DNA of 64,000 nucleotides. Origin: Thermoanaerobacterium thermosaccharolyticum DSM 571. Lineage in GTDB: Bacteria > Bacillota > Thermoanaerobacteria > Thermoanaerobacterales > Thermoanaerobacteraceae. The stretch is from assembly GCF_000145615.1 (NCBI RefSeq), contig NC_014410.1, positions 1,599,501-1,663,500 of the forward strand. The letters run 5' to 3'. A program made the translations under genes and the position numbers. This document shows, in pieces, positions 56,416 through 64,000 of the stretch. The notes under the pieces are model-generated. The model was not told where the DNA came from. It did not search any database and saw only the letters and a list, made by a program, of their open reading frames with translations. Numbering within the stretch: position 1 is the stretch's first letter; each line of letters opens with the position of its first letter.

Positions 56416-57195
56416 TTATTTGCCAAATTTAGGCGCCCTCTTTTCAGAAAACGCAATCATACCTTCTTTTTGATCATCTGTTGTAAAACATAAGGAAAAT
56501 TTCTCAGCTTCTATAGTATTGCCTGTATCTAAGTCTGTTTCCATTCCCTTATTTATTGCTTCCTTTGCTAGAGAAATTGCTATTTGACTTTTTGACATCA
56601 TTTTTTTCGCGAGTTTTTTTGCTTCTTCAATGAGATCAGATAGTTCAACAACTTTAGATATAAGGCCTATTTTATATGCTTCATCAGAATTTATCATGTC
56701 ACCTGTGAAAATAAGCTCTTTAGCTTTAGAAGTGCCTATAAGACGTGGTAATCTTTGAGTTCCTGAAAAGCCAGGTATTATTCCAAGTCCTACTTCAGGT
56801 TGACCAAATTTTGCATTTTTACTTGCAATACGTATGTCACATGCCATAGAAAGCTCGCATCCACCACCAAGTGCAAAACCATTTACCGCTGCTATAACAG
56901 GCTTACTTAGCATTTCTATCTTCCTAAATACTTTCTGTCCATAAAGAGAGAACTTCTTCGCTTCAAGTGGTGTCATATTACTCATCTCAGCTATATCAGC
57001 ACCTGCAACGAAGGCTTTTTCACCGCTGCCAGTTATAATTAAAACTTTTATCTCTTTATCATTTTCAACTATATCAAGCACACTATCTAACTCTTTTAGT
57101 GTCTCATAGTTTAATGCATTTAAAGCCTTTGGACGATTTATAATGATGAGAGCTATCCCATCATCCTTATTTAATAAAACATTATTAAAATCCAT
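56416..57195 (-). CDS. crt: 3-hydroxybutyryl-CoA dehydratase (crotonase)
   Basis: Dehydrates 3-hydroxybutyryl-CoA to crotonyl-CoA. The 259-residue protein has the oxyanion-hole region FVAGADIAEM and GFALGGGCELSMACDIRIAS with a catalytic Glu, and FGQPEVGLGIIPGFSGTQRL with the second. It is the first gene of the butyrate operon, 117 bases downstream of a sigma-A promoter with a Rex-like site. Confidence 0.95.
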   Translation of the reverse strand: MDFNNVLLNKDDGIALIIINRPKALNALNYETLKELDSVLDIVENDKEIKVLIITGSGEKAFVAGADIAEMSNMTPLEAKKFSLYGQKVFRKIEMLSKPVIAAVNGFALGGGCELSMACDIRIASKNAKFGQPEVGLGIIPGFSGTQRLPRLIGTSKAKELIFTGDMINSDEAYKIGLISKVVELSDLIEEAKKLAKKMMSKSQIAISLAKEAINKGMETDLDTGNTIEAEKFSLCFTTDDQKEGMIAFSEKRAPKFGK

Positions 57196-57311
57196 TGAAA
57201 TCCTCCTTTACATAATTTTATAGCCATCAGCAAGCAAAAAAGCCAGATAACAAGCTAAAATGAATTGCTTTCAAGTCAGGTATTTGTTATGTTTTTATCA
57301 ATTTCAAATTT

Positions 57312-57365
57312 ATTATATACCTATTAACCGCAAGATGCAAGTAATTTTTGTTAATTTTTAATCAA
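57312..57365 (-). promoter_or_regulatory. Butyrate operon promoter with Rex-like operator
   Basis: On the minus strand TTGCAT (57335-57340), a 17-base spacer, TATAAT (57312-57317). Just upstream of the -35, 57348-57365 on the plus strand is TTGTTAA-TTTT-TAATCAA: the left half equals the Rex consensus TTGTTAA, the right half matches at 5 of 7 bases. Confidence 0.65.
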
Positions 57366-57549
57366 CTAATACTCAAAATTACACTATTAATGTGTAACTC
57401 AATGAAAAATAATATTTATATTAGTAAGCTAAGTGATTTGTAAAAGGCTTAATTTAAACCTCTTACAAACCACCAATGAATATAATAAGGGCAGAATTTT
57501 TAAAGAATTTGTGAAATAATGTTAGTACAAAAATTAACCTTAAAATTAT

Positions 57550-57569
57550 CTGTCATTTTAAATTGACAG
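57550..57569 (-). terminator. Weak hairpin after larA
   Basis: CTGTCA/TGACAG stem 6 bases after the larA stop, followed on the minus strand by ATAATTTT. A weak terminator candidate. Confidence 0.4.
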
Positions 57570-57574
57570 CGTAT

Positions 57575-58855
57575 TTATTTTTCCCTTACAATAACTGATA
57601 CTCCATCTGGTATTACATTTATCTTAGAATCATTGTTAACAATGCTTTCTGCAATTTTTAACGCTTCACCTAAATCCTTTGCTGGTGTCATAAACATGTC
57701 TTTTACATATTCATAGTTTTTGCTATCTGTCACCATTATGACCTTATGATTTATTAGAATTCTGGCTAATATCTGTGCTTCCCATTGATCCGGAAGCGTC
57801 TCGTCACGTCCTCTCGAAAGGATCTTATTCATCACATCTTGTGGGTCTTTGGATTCTTTAAACCATCTGTAAAATCCTTCTCCTCCATGACCATCAGCAC
57901 ATTCGGCGGCAATGATTATCACGCCGCCGTCTTTACAAGCAGCCTCACCTGCCGTCATACCTTTTACAGACTGGTAGATATTTTGATCAAGTGGATAACC
58001 GCCATTTGATGTTATTACAATGTCTGCAGGTTTTGCATTCACCGTTGCAATCTCGCTTACAAATTCACACCCCTTTAAGTGTGCCTTTTCACTATGTCCG
58101 GCAAAAGCATTTACTATCTTGTGACTTGAATCTATAACGACATTTAAGATAAATGCAAGGTTTGCTTTTTTAGCAGCATAGATCATGTCTCTGTGTATTG
58201 GATTATTTTCTAAAACACCTGTTCTGGCATATGGATTTTTGATAAACTCAGAGCAATGATTTGCCAAGATACATTGAACGCTGGCTATTCCTGGCAGGAT
58301 ACTTTTTCTTCCACCGGAGAACCCCGCAAAAAAGTGAGGTTCTATAAAACCTTCGGCAACTAACAAGTCTGCTTCCACTGCCAATTTATTTATTTCTAGT
58401 TTGCCGCCTGATGGCAATGTACCTATCAATTCCATATTTTCACTATTTCTCGAGTCATGAACTACAAATTGTTCATTTTCAACGAGATCTTCTCCAAATT
58501 TTGCTTTCATTTCCTGCAATGTCGTTCCCCTGTGAAATCCTGTTGCAATTAAAATCTTTACATTAGCACTTTTGTTCTTTTTTCTTATTTCATCGAGAAG
58601 CAATGGTAATGTAATCCTGCTCGGTACAGGCCTTGTGTGGTCGCTTGTTATGATTACAATGTTTTTCTTACCTTCCGCAAGGTCTTGAAGCCTTTTTGTT
58701 CCTATTGGATTCTCTAATGCCCTCTTAACTATATCTTCTTCTGACATATTTACCTTATAGCTTCCAGCCTTTGACCTTAGTATACCCTGGATTCTCTCAT
58801 CTGGTAAATCAAAAGCTAATTTGCTTTTGCCATAAGGAATTTCTATATTTGCCAT
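57575..58855 (-). CDS. larA: Nickel-dependent lactate racemase
   Basis: Interconverts D- and L-lactate. The 426-residue protein matches LarA: TSDHTRPVPSRI near residues 70-81, the catalytic-region ATGFHRGTT, and EPHFFAGFSGGRKSILPG, where His and Lys help bind the nickel-pincer cofactor, then ANHCSEF. The cofactor-making genes larB, C and E are not in the window. It follows the FAD lactate dehydrogenase gene by 23 bases, so the operon can use both isomers. Confidence 0.93.
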   Translation of the reverse strand: MANIEIPYGKSKLAFDLPDERIQGILRSKAGSYKVNMSEEDIVKRALENPIGTKRLQDLAEGKKNIVIITSDHTRPVPSRITLPLLLDEIRKKNKSANVKILIATGFHRGTTLQEMKAKFGEDLVENEQFVVHDSRNSENMELIGTLPSGGKLEINKLAVEADLLVAEGFIEPHFFAGFSGGRKSILPGIASVQCILANHCSEFIKNPYARTGVLENNPIHRDMIYAAKKANLAFILNVVIDSSHKIVNAFAGHSEKAHLKGCEFVSEIATVNAKPADIVITSNGGYPLDQNIYQSVKGMTAGEAACKDGGVIIIAAECADGHGGEGFYRWFKESKDPQDVMNKILSRGRDETLPDQWEAQILARILINHKVIMVTDSKNYEYVKDMFMTPAKDLGEALKIAESIVNNDSKINVIPDGVSVIVREK

Positions 58856-58878
58856 AGAACCATCTCCAAAATAGTATT

Positions 58879-60291
58879 CTATATAACTTTACCAGGGTTC
58901 AATATATAATTTGGATCAAGTGCTCTCTTAATAGCTCTCATAACTTCGATTTGTGCTGGCTCTAATGCCATAGACATAAACTCTCTTCTCTTGTGTCCAA
59001 TACCGTGCTCACCGCTTATTGTGCCACCTAAGTTAATTACTTCTTTGTAGAGCTCCGGCAATAATTTGTGGTGCAAGATATCAAGCCATTCTTCCATTGT
59101 GAATTTAGGATTTTTTACAGGGGTTGCATGAATATTGCCATCACCAGCATGACCGTAACAAGGTATAGGTACATCATATTTTTCAGATATCTTCCTAACC
59201 TTTTCCATAAATTTTGGTATTTCTGATATTGGAACGACGACGTCTTCAAGGCTCTGGTCAGGGCTATACTGCTTCCAAGCTTCAGCAATATTTCTTCTAA
59301 TCTTCCATATCCTCTCAGATGTCGTAGCATTATCTGCGATATATACTTCAATTGCTCCATTTTCCATGCAAAGATTTCCTATTACTTCATACTGTTCTTC
59401 CAGCTCTGCTTTGCTGTTCCCGTCAAGCTCAATGAGAAGCATAGCACCTGCTTCTTCAAATGGTATCTTTTCATTAAGGTATTTACAAGAAGTCTTAAAT
59501 GAAAGGTCGTCCATGAATTCGATTGATGTCGGTATAATCCTTCCAAATGTCATTATTTTAGGTACTATCTTAATTGCCGTATCTATATCTTTAAAAAGAA
59601 CCAATAAATCTACCTTTGACTGCGGAAGGGGCATTAATTTTATATATATCTTCGTAAATATTCCAAGTGTTCCTTCAGAACCTACCATAAGATGTATAAG
59701 GTCATATCCTGTAACATCCTTCATACGTTTTCCACCAAGGTGTAAAATCTCCCCTGTCGGCGTCACAACTTCAAGTCCATAAATATACCTTCCTGTAACG
59801 CCGTATTTAACAGCTCTTCCGCCGCCTGCATTTTCTGCAACATTGCCGCCTACATAGCATGTCTCAACACTCATCGGATATCCAGCGTAAAAAAGTCCAT
59901 CATCTTTAATTACATTATTTATTTCATTAGTAACAACACCGGGTTCTACAACCGCCATTAAATTATCTTTGTCTATCTCAAGAATCTTGTTCATCTTTTC
60001 GACTGATAGAACAATGCCGCCTTCAACAGGTACTGCACCACCTGATAGACCACTGCCAGCACCTCTCGGCGTAACTGGAATCTTGTATTTATTCGCAAGT
60101 TTCATTATCTTTGAAATTTCTTCTGCCGACGATGGTTTTACGACAACATCCGGCATATGTGCATAGGATTTCTCCGCTACTTCGTCGTGTGAGTATGCCT
60201 CCATAGCATCGAAGTTATTGTAAATAACATTTTTATTGCCTACTATCTCAATCAGTTCATCTACGATTTCAGGTGTCACTTTATTATACAT
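58879..60291 (-). CDS. lctD: FAD-linked lactate dehydrogenase (LctD/GlcD type)
   Basis: A 470-residue oxidase of the PCMH flavoprotein family that oxidises lactate to pyruvate (glycolate is an alternative). The FAD domain shows TPRGAGSGLSGGAVPVEGG and the glycine-rich NVAENAGGGRAVKYG; the C-terminus ends GHAGDGNIHATP and SGEHGIGHKRREFM. It overlaps the upstream etfA by 8 bases, so it is built with its own Etf, as in the Acetobacterium woodii electron-confurcating lactate dehydrogenase. Confidence 0.92.
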   Translation of the reverse strand: MYNKVTPEIVDELIEIVGNKNVIYNNFDAMEAYSHDEVAEKSYAHMPDVVVKPSSAEEISKIMKLANKYKIPVTPRGAGSGLSGGAVPVEGGIVLSVEKMNKILEIDKDNLMAVVEPGVVTNEINNVIKDDGLFYAGYPMSVETCYVGGNVAENAGGGRAVKYGVTGRYIYGLEVVTPTGEILHLGGKRMKDVTGYDLIHLMVGSEGTLGIFTKIYIKLMPLPQSKVDLLVLFKDIDTAIKIVPKIMTFGRIIPTSIEFMDDLSFKTSCKYLNEKIPFEEAGAMLLIELDGNSKAELEEQYEVIGNLCMENGAIEVYIADNATTSERIWKIRRNIAEAWKQYSPDQSLEDVVVPISEIPKFMEKVRKISEKYDVPIPCYGHAGDGNIHATPVKNPKFTMEEWLDILHHKLLPELYKEVINLGGTISGEHGIGHKRREFMSMALEPAQIEVMRAIKRALDPNYILNPGKVI

Positions 60292-61297
60292 TTGCTGAAG
60301 CCTCCTTTGCCTTGTATTCCTTTATTCTCTCTATCAAAAGCGGTAATACTTCATTCAAGTCTCCAACTATTCCAAGGTTTGCAAGGTGGAATATCTGTGC
60401 ATCGGGATCTTTATTTATTGCTATAATATTTTCTGATGTCTGCATGCCTGCAATATGCTGGACTGCTCCAGAAATGCCTGCTGCAATATACAAGGCTGGT
60501 GAAACCGTTTTGCCGCTTAAGCCAATCTGATGCGGATATGTCTTCCAACCTCTATCAACAACATCACGTGATGCACCAACAGCACCTCCAAGAAGTTCCG
60601 CAAGCTCATCAATTATTGCAAAATTTTCCTCCTTGCCTACACCTTTGCCGCCTGCAACAATTACCTTGGCATCCTGTACTGTTACTTGCTGTGATTCATC
60701 TTTAATAAATCTCAAGTATTTCGATTTTGTTTTAAATAGGCTTTCATCGTATTTTTTATAAATAACCTCGCCGTTGCGATTTTTGTCGGGTATTGCCGGC
60801 TTCATTGAGTGGGGTCTTACAGTTGCCATTTGCGGCCTCGTATTAGGTGTCTTTATTGTTGCTAAGATATTACCACCAATAGCCGGCCTTGTCTGAAGCA
60901 AATTTCCTGTTCCTTCCTCAATATCTAAAACCGTACAATCAGCTGTAAGACCTGTCTTCTTCCTTACTGCAACATATGGCATCAAGGTTCTTCCTGTTGT
61001 TGTCGCTGCTGCTATAAAAATGTCCGGCTTATATTCGTCAAGTAGTGCTATCAAAACATTTGCATATGATTCAACAAGAAAATTTTCAAGGTTTTTGTCA
61101 TCTACCACGTAAACTTTATCTGCACCTCTTGCAATAAGTTCATCAATATCCTCTTTTTTGATGTCATAACCCAAAATAACTGATGCTAATGCCGTATCTA
61201 ATTTCTGTGAAAGATTTTTGCCTCTATTTAAAAGCTCATATGATACACTGCTAAGTTCCCCGTGCCTAAATTCTGCTAATGTCCAAACTTCACCCAT
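60284..61297 (-). CDS. lctC: Electron transfer flavoprotein alpha subunit (lactate set)
   Basis: A 337-residue EtfA with the FAD domain motifs VGASRDVVDRGW, HQIGLSGKTVSP and AAGISGAVQHIAGM. It starts directly with the EtfA fold (MGEVWTLAEFRHGEL); no cysteine-rich ferredoxin domain is present. It lies 27 bases downstream of the lactate etfB and overlaps lctD by 8 bases, so it is probably dedicated to lactate oxidation. Confidence 0.92.
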   Translation of the reverse strand: MGEVWTLAEFRHGELSSVSYELLNRGKNLSQKLDTALASVILGYDIKKEDIDELIARGADKVYVVDDKNLENFLVESYANVLIALLDEYKPDIFIAAATTTGRTLMPYVAVRKKTGLTADCTVLDIEEGTGNLLQTRPAIGGNILATIKTPNTRPQMATVRPHSMKPAIPDKNRNGEVIYKKYDESLFKTKSKYLRFIKDESQQVTVQDAKVIVAGGKGVGKEENFAIIDELAELLGGAVGASRDVVDRGWKTYPHQIGLSGKTVSPALYIAAGISGAVQHIAGMQTSENIIAINKDPDAQIFHLANLGIVGDLNEVLPLLIERIKEYKAKEASANV

Positions 61298-61324
61298 TTA
61301 TTATTCACCCTTTCATCAAGTTTT

Positions 61325-62122
61325 CTAAATAAACTCTTTCTTAATAAGGTAGTCCATGATTTTGTCCACTGCTTCGTTTAACGTTTTCTCATCTTTTACA
61401 ACTATTTTTTCGCCTTCCCTTGTAACCTTAGGTGTAAATATTTTTACAACCCTTGTAGGTGACCCTTTAAGGCCGAGGTTTTCTTCATCTGCATTAATAT
61501 TTTGTGGCCCCCATACTGGTATCTGCATTTTCTTTGCCTTAAGTTTTCCTCTTAATGTAGGAAGTCTTGGATCGCTTATCTCTTTTACAACTGTAAGTGC
61601 TGCTGGAAGTTCTAATTCTATCTCTTCATAGCCACCTTCTACAAGACGTCTAACTTTGATTTTCCCATCATTTAGTGATAATATTTCACTTGTAAATGTT
61701 GATAATGGAAGGTCTAAGAAAGATGCAATTCCGGGACCTACCTGTGCAGTATCTCCATCTGTTGCCCTTTCACCGCAAATCACAAGGTCAAAATCGCCTA
61801 TCTGCTTAATGCCGTTTGCAATAACATATGATGTTGCCCAAGTATCTGATCCTGCGAATTTTCTGTCTGATAGAAGTATACCATCGTCGCATCCCATTGC
61901 AATTGCTTCTTTAATTGCCTCAAGTGCTTTATCTGGCCCCATTGATATAACGATTACTTGCCCTCCAAACTTTTCTTTTAACCTTATAGCTGTCTCTATA
62001 GCGTACAAGTCAAGCGGATTTATAATGCTCTCAACGCCTTCTCTTACCATTGTCCCTGTCTCGGGATTCATTTTTACATTGCTTGTTTCAGGCACCTGTT
62101 TAATTGGTACAACTATTTTCAT
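61325..62122 (-). CDS. lctB: Electron transfer flavoprotein beta subunit (lactate set)
   Basis: A 265-residue EtfB starting MKIVVPIKQVPETSNVK, with the nucleotide-site segment CGERATDGDTAQVGP. It is clearly paralogous to the Bcd-linked EtfB but well diverged. The start ending at 62122 has GAGAGGAG 6-7 bases upstream. It is the first gene of the lactate operon, 35 bases downstream of a strong palindrome and its promoter. Confidence 0.93.
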   Translation of the reverse strand: MKIVVPIKQVPETSNVKMNPETGTMVREGVESIINPLDLYAIETAIRLKEKFGGQVIVISMGPDKALEAIKEAIAMGCDDGILLSDRKFAGSDTWATSYVIANGIKQIGDFDLVICGERATDGDTAQVGPGIASFLDLPLSTFTSEILSLNDGKIKVRRLVEGGYEEIELELPAALTVVKEISDPRLPTLRGKLKAKKMQIPVWGPQNINADEENLGLKGSPTRVVKIFTPKVTREGEKIVVKDEKTLNEAVDKIMDYLIKKEFI

Positions 62123-62156
62123 GTTTACACTCCTCTCCACATTTTAAATCATGCTC

Positions 62157-62173
62157 AACTGGTCTGACCAGTT
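62157..62173. promoter_or_regulatory. GntR/FadR-type operator before the lactate operon
   Basis: Perfect palindrome AACTGGTC-T-GACCAGTT. This TGGTC-N-GACCA form is the site type of GntR-family FadR-like repressors such as LldR/LctA. It lies just after the -10, where a bound repressor would block transcription. Confidence 0.75.
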
Positions 62174-62184
62174 TCTTTATTTAT

Positions 62185-62213
62185 ATTTTACATCAAGTAC
62201 TATATTTTTGCAA
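62185..62213 (-). promoter_or_regulatory. Sigma-A promoter of the lactate operon
   Basis: On the minus strand TTGCAA (62208-62213), a 17-base spacer, TAAAAT (62185-62190). Confidence 0.7.
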
Positions 62214-62245
62214 GTCTTTATTTTATTAATATTGTTAAATTTCTG

Positions 62246-63838
62246 TTAAAGCATATTACCTACTGCAAATATCAAAACACCTAGCAAAATGGCATATCCC
62301 AAACAATACAGCAATGTCGAATTGAGAATACGCCCTTCTTTACCCACTAAACCTGTTGCAGATGCAGCAACAGCTATGCTCTGAGGTGATATCATCTTCC
62401 CTGCCGATGCACCAACAGTATTTGCAGCGGCAATCCATGCAGCATTAGCATGTATCTGCAATGCCGTTTGCTTTTGCAATGCGCCAAAAAGGATATTTGA
62501 AGATGTATCACTGCCTGTTATAAATGTCCCAAGTGCACCAATCAACGGTGATATGAATGGATATACTTTTCCTGTCGTGTCAGCTAAGGCTACTGCGATA
62601 ACAGATATCATCCCACTATAGCCCATGACTTTTGCCATCGCAACAATTGATGAAACGACGACTATTGTAGGTAATAACTGTTTTATCGTTTTTCCAAATA
62701 TCTTTAAAAGTCCCTTTATGCTGCTTCCTTGGACAAATCCGCCGATTATTGCGGATATAAACATAATAGTACCAGGTGTCGTTATCCACTGAAATGATGA
62801 TGGTTTTCCATTTGGTCCAAAATATATTTGTACTTTTGTTGCTACATCTCCTAAGAATTTAAGATCGGGTATAAGATTTACTGCCATTATAAGGACAAAC
62901 AAAACAATATATGGTGTCCAGGCGATAAGCTGCTTCTTACCGCTTATTCTTTTATCATGTTCATTTACTGCATTTGTCGAGGCTATTTCGCCACTTGCTT
63001 TTTCATCAGGGAAAAGCCAGATTTTTTTCACTGGTTTTATCTTAACATAGATGATAATAGACAAAAGTGATGCCAATGAACCAACAATTGCTGCAACTTC
63101 CGGTCCTACGAATACTGCAACGGCTGTTTGAAATAGTGCAAATGATATTCCACTGACTATGCAGGCACCTAAAACCTCTTTCAAATATTTAAAGGATTTC
63201 GTCATTATTATAACAAGAACTATGGGTAAAATAATTATAAACGGTATGAGCTGATATGCCGTATACGTTGTAAGCAGGCTCTCTTCAATACCTGTTACCT
63301 GTGAAAGCGTTATTATAGGTATTCCAATACCGCCAAAGGCAACGGGTACAGTATTTGCAATAAGACATATGACCGCAGCAAATAACGGATCAAAACCAAT
63401 ACCTGCCAATAAACTTGCTGGTATTGCAACAGCTGTACCAAAACCTGCTGCAGCCTCTAAAAAACCACCAAAGGAAAATGCGAGAATTAATGCCTGTATC
63501 CTTCTATCAGGAGATATTTTAGCCAATGTTTCATTGATGATATTCATACACCCTGTCTCAACTGTTACATTGTAAGTGTATATTGCTGCAATAATTACCC
63601 ACACAATCGGCCATAAGCCCGTTGCAACACCTTCTAAAACCGATTGTGAAGCAAATTTTACAGGCATACCCCATGTAGTTATACTCAGCAAAATCGCCAA
63701 TGCCAATGATATTAGTGCCGCAATATACGCCTTCATTTTAAACCAACCGAGGCTTATTAAAAGCCACAAAAGCGGTATAAATGCAACAATTGCTGAAAGC
63801 AGAACATTTGAAAACGGTCCTTGAATTCCTCCAGACAT
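62246..63838 (-). CDS. lctP: L-lactate permease family transporter
   Basis: A 530-residue membrane protein with about 13 helices of the LctP family, importing lactate (and possibly glycolate) with protons. Signature segments are GGFLEAAAGFGTAVAIPASLLAGIGFDP near residue 125 and TGSDTSSNILFGALQKQTA near residue 450. GGAGGG precedes the ATG. It stands upstream of the lactate etf operon, which has its own promoter. Confidence 0.94.
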   Translation of the reverse strand: MSGGIQGPFSNVLLSAIVAFIPLLWLLISLGWFKMKAYIAALISLALAILLSITTWGMPVKFASQSVLEGVATGLWPIVWVIIAAIYTYNVTVETGCMNIINETLAKISPDRRIQALILAFSFGGFLEAAAGFGTAVAIPASLLAGIGFDPLFAAVICLIANTVPVAFGGIGIPIITLSQVTGIEESLLTTYTAYQLIPFIIILPIVLVIIMTKSFKYLKEVLGACIVSGISFALFQTAVAVFVGPEVAAIVGSLASLLSIIIYVKIKPVKKIWLFPDEKASGEIASTNAVNEHDKRISGKKQLIAWTPYIVLFVLIMAVNLIPDLKFLGDVATKVQIYFGPNGKPSSFQWITTPGTIMFISAIIGGFVQGSSIKGLLKIFGKTIKQLLPTIVVVSSIVAMAKVMGYSGMISVIAVALADTTGKVYPFISPLIGALGTFITGSDTSSNILFGALQKQTALQIHANAAWIAAANTVGASAGKMISPQSIAVAASATGLVGKEGRILNSTLLYCLGYAILLGVLIFAVGNML

Positions 63839-63952
63839 AACATCCCTCCATTCAATTGTTTGAGAAAAGATTATGGTATGTCATCGTTTACTTAAAGCAT
63901 ATCCTCACATTTCTTTTTCTATCAACCTCCCTTATCATCTGATTGTATGATG

Positions 63953-63963
63953 GCCTTACCAAT
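63953..63963. promoter_or_regulatory. Possible second GntR-type half-matched site before lctP
   Basis: On the minus strand TGGT-AAGG-CCA keeps the same TGGT-N4-CCA spacing as the operator at 62157-62173 but is not a full palindrome. It lies about 115 bases before lctP. Confidence 0.3.
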
Positions 63964-63978
63964 ATAGTTATTTAATAA

Positions 63979-63996
63979 AGAAAGCTTTCGCTTTCT
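63979..63996 (-). terminator. Hairpin at the window edge
   Basis: AGAAAGC/GCTTTCT stem with TTTC loop, followed on the minus strand by TTTATT. It probably ends a minus-strand gene lying beyond the window. Confidence 0.55.
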
Positions 63997-64000
63997 AAAA

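Larger units (their letters stand above)
57196..57574. other. Intergenic region holding the butyrate operon promoter
   Basis: No gene is supported. The promoter and Rex-like site (57312-57365) and the weak hairpin of the lactate operon (57550-57569) account for the recognisable signals. Confidence 0.6.

Noticed and set aside
53430-62122. Two etfB-etfA pairs looking like a duplication or assembly artefact
   Set aside because: The proteins are clearly diverged and each pair is joined to a different dehydrogenase, so they are functional paralogs.
62228-62247. TTGTTAA-N5-TGTTAAA as a Rex site before the lactate operon
   Set aside because: The halves are direct and not inverted repeats, and it overlaps the lctP stop codon.
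1-64000. CRISPR array
   Set aside because: No regularly spaced direct repeats and no cas genes were seen anywhere in the window.

Overview
The window looks like chromosomal DNA of a low-G+C, anaerobic, spore-forming, butyrate-forming Firmicute. A Thermoanaerobacterium-like member of the Thermoanaerobacterales fits best. Support for this: very A+T-rich intergenic DNA; the spore genes sspI and bofA; one-piece clostridial-type PurL; a crt-bcd-etfBA-hbd-thl butyrate operon beside rex; an electron-confurcating type lactate cluster; and A-type flavoprotein oxygen defence. The genus is my inference from gene content. There are no rRNA genes, no recognisable tRNA genes, no CRISPR array and no intact transposase gene. 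The only mobile-element trace is the 3' end of an IS200/IS605 tnpB at about 49.3-49.5 kb.

Layout. 0.4-2.8 kb: the two-gene AmmeMemoRadiSam system (radical SAM enzyme plus a MEMO-AMMECR1 fusion). 2.9-4.8 kb: MerR regulator and multidrug exporter. 4.8-8.6 kb: purL. 9-10.4 kb: Orn/Lys/Arg decarboxylase behind a structured leader. 10.5-12.8 kb: SHOCT protein and a two-component system. 12.9-14.6 kb: trxA, a TlpA-like thiol protein and ccdA, where the two promoters carry look-alike palindromes. 14.7-16.7 kb: nagB and a ROK repressor. 16.9-18.6 kb: four small unknown envelope proteins. 18.7-19.4 kb: manganese riboswitch and GDT1-type exporter. 19.4-20.4 kb: cell-wall hydrolase under a cyclic-di-AMP riboswitch. 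20.5-29.7 kb: aromatic amino acid genes (aroB, an acyl-CoA synthetase, pheA, DAHP synthase, tyrA, aroA) running into a second two-component system. 29.9-35.6 kb: a six-gene string, zwf to sdaAA. 36-46 kb: mixed housekeeping and envelope genes (A-type flavoprotein, permease, sspI, bofA, uppP, macrodomain, GDPD, B12 radical SAM, M48 protease). 46-48.3 kb: DUF1002 protein and stalk-GH18 protein. 48.5-49.2 kb: rex. 49.7-57.2 kb: butyrate operon ending in a CoA-transferase. 57.6-63.8 kb: lactate permease, EtfBA, FAD lactate dehydrogenase and LarA.

How it works together. The last 15 kb form a metabolic unit. Lactate is imported, its isomers are interconverted by LarA, and it is oxidised by an Etf-coupled dehydrogenase. 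The acetyl-CoA made from pyruvate can then be condensed and reduced to butyryl-CoA by the adjacent operon and released as butyrate by exchange with acetate. The sequence shows a sigma-A promoter plus a 17-bp GntR/FadR-type palindrome before the lactate etfB, and a sigma-A promoter with a Rex-like site before crt; rex itself is in the window. Thus NADH status and lactate probably gate the two halves separately. Two riboswitches were recognised by eye from their conserved cores. Start sites were reassigned from the longest possible frames wherever a good ribosome binding site sits at an internal start.
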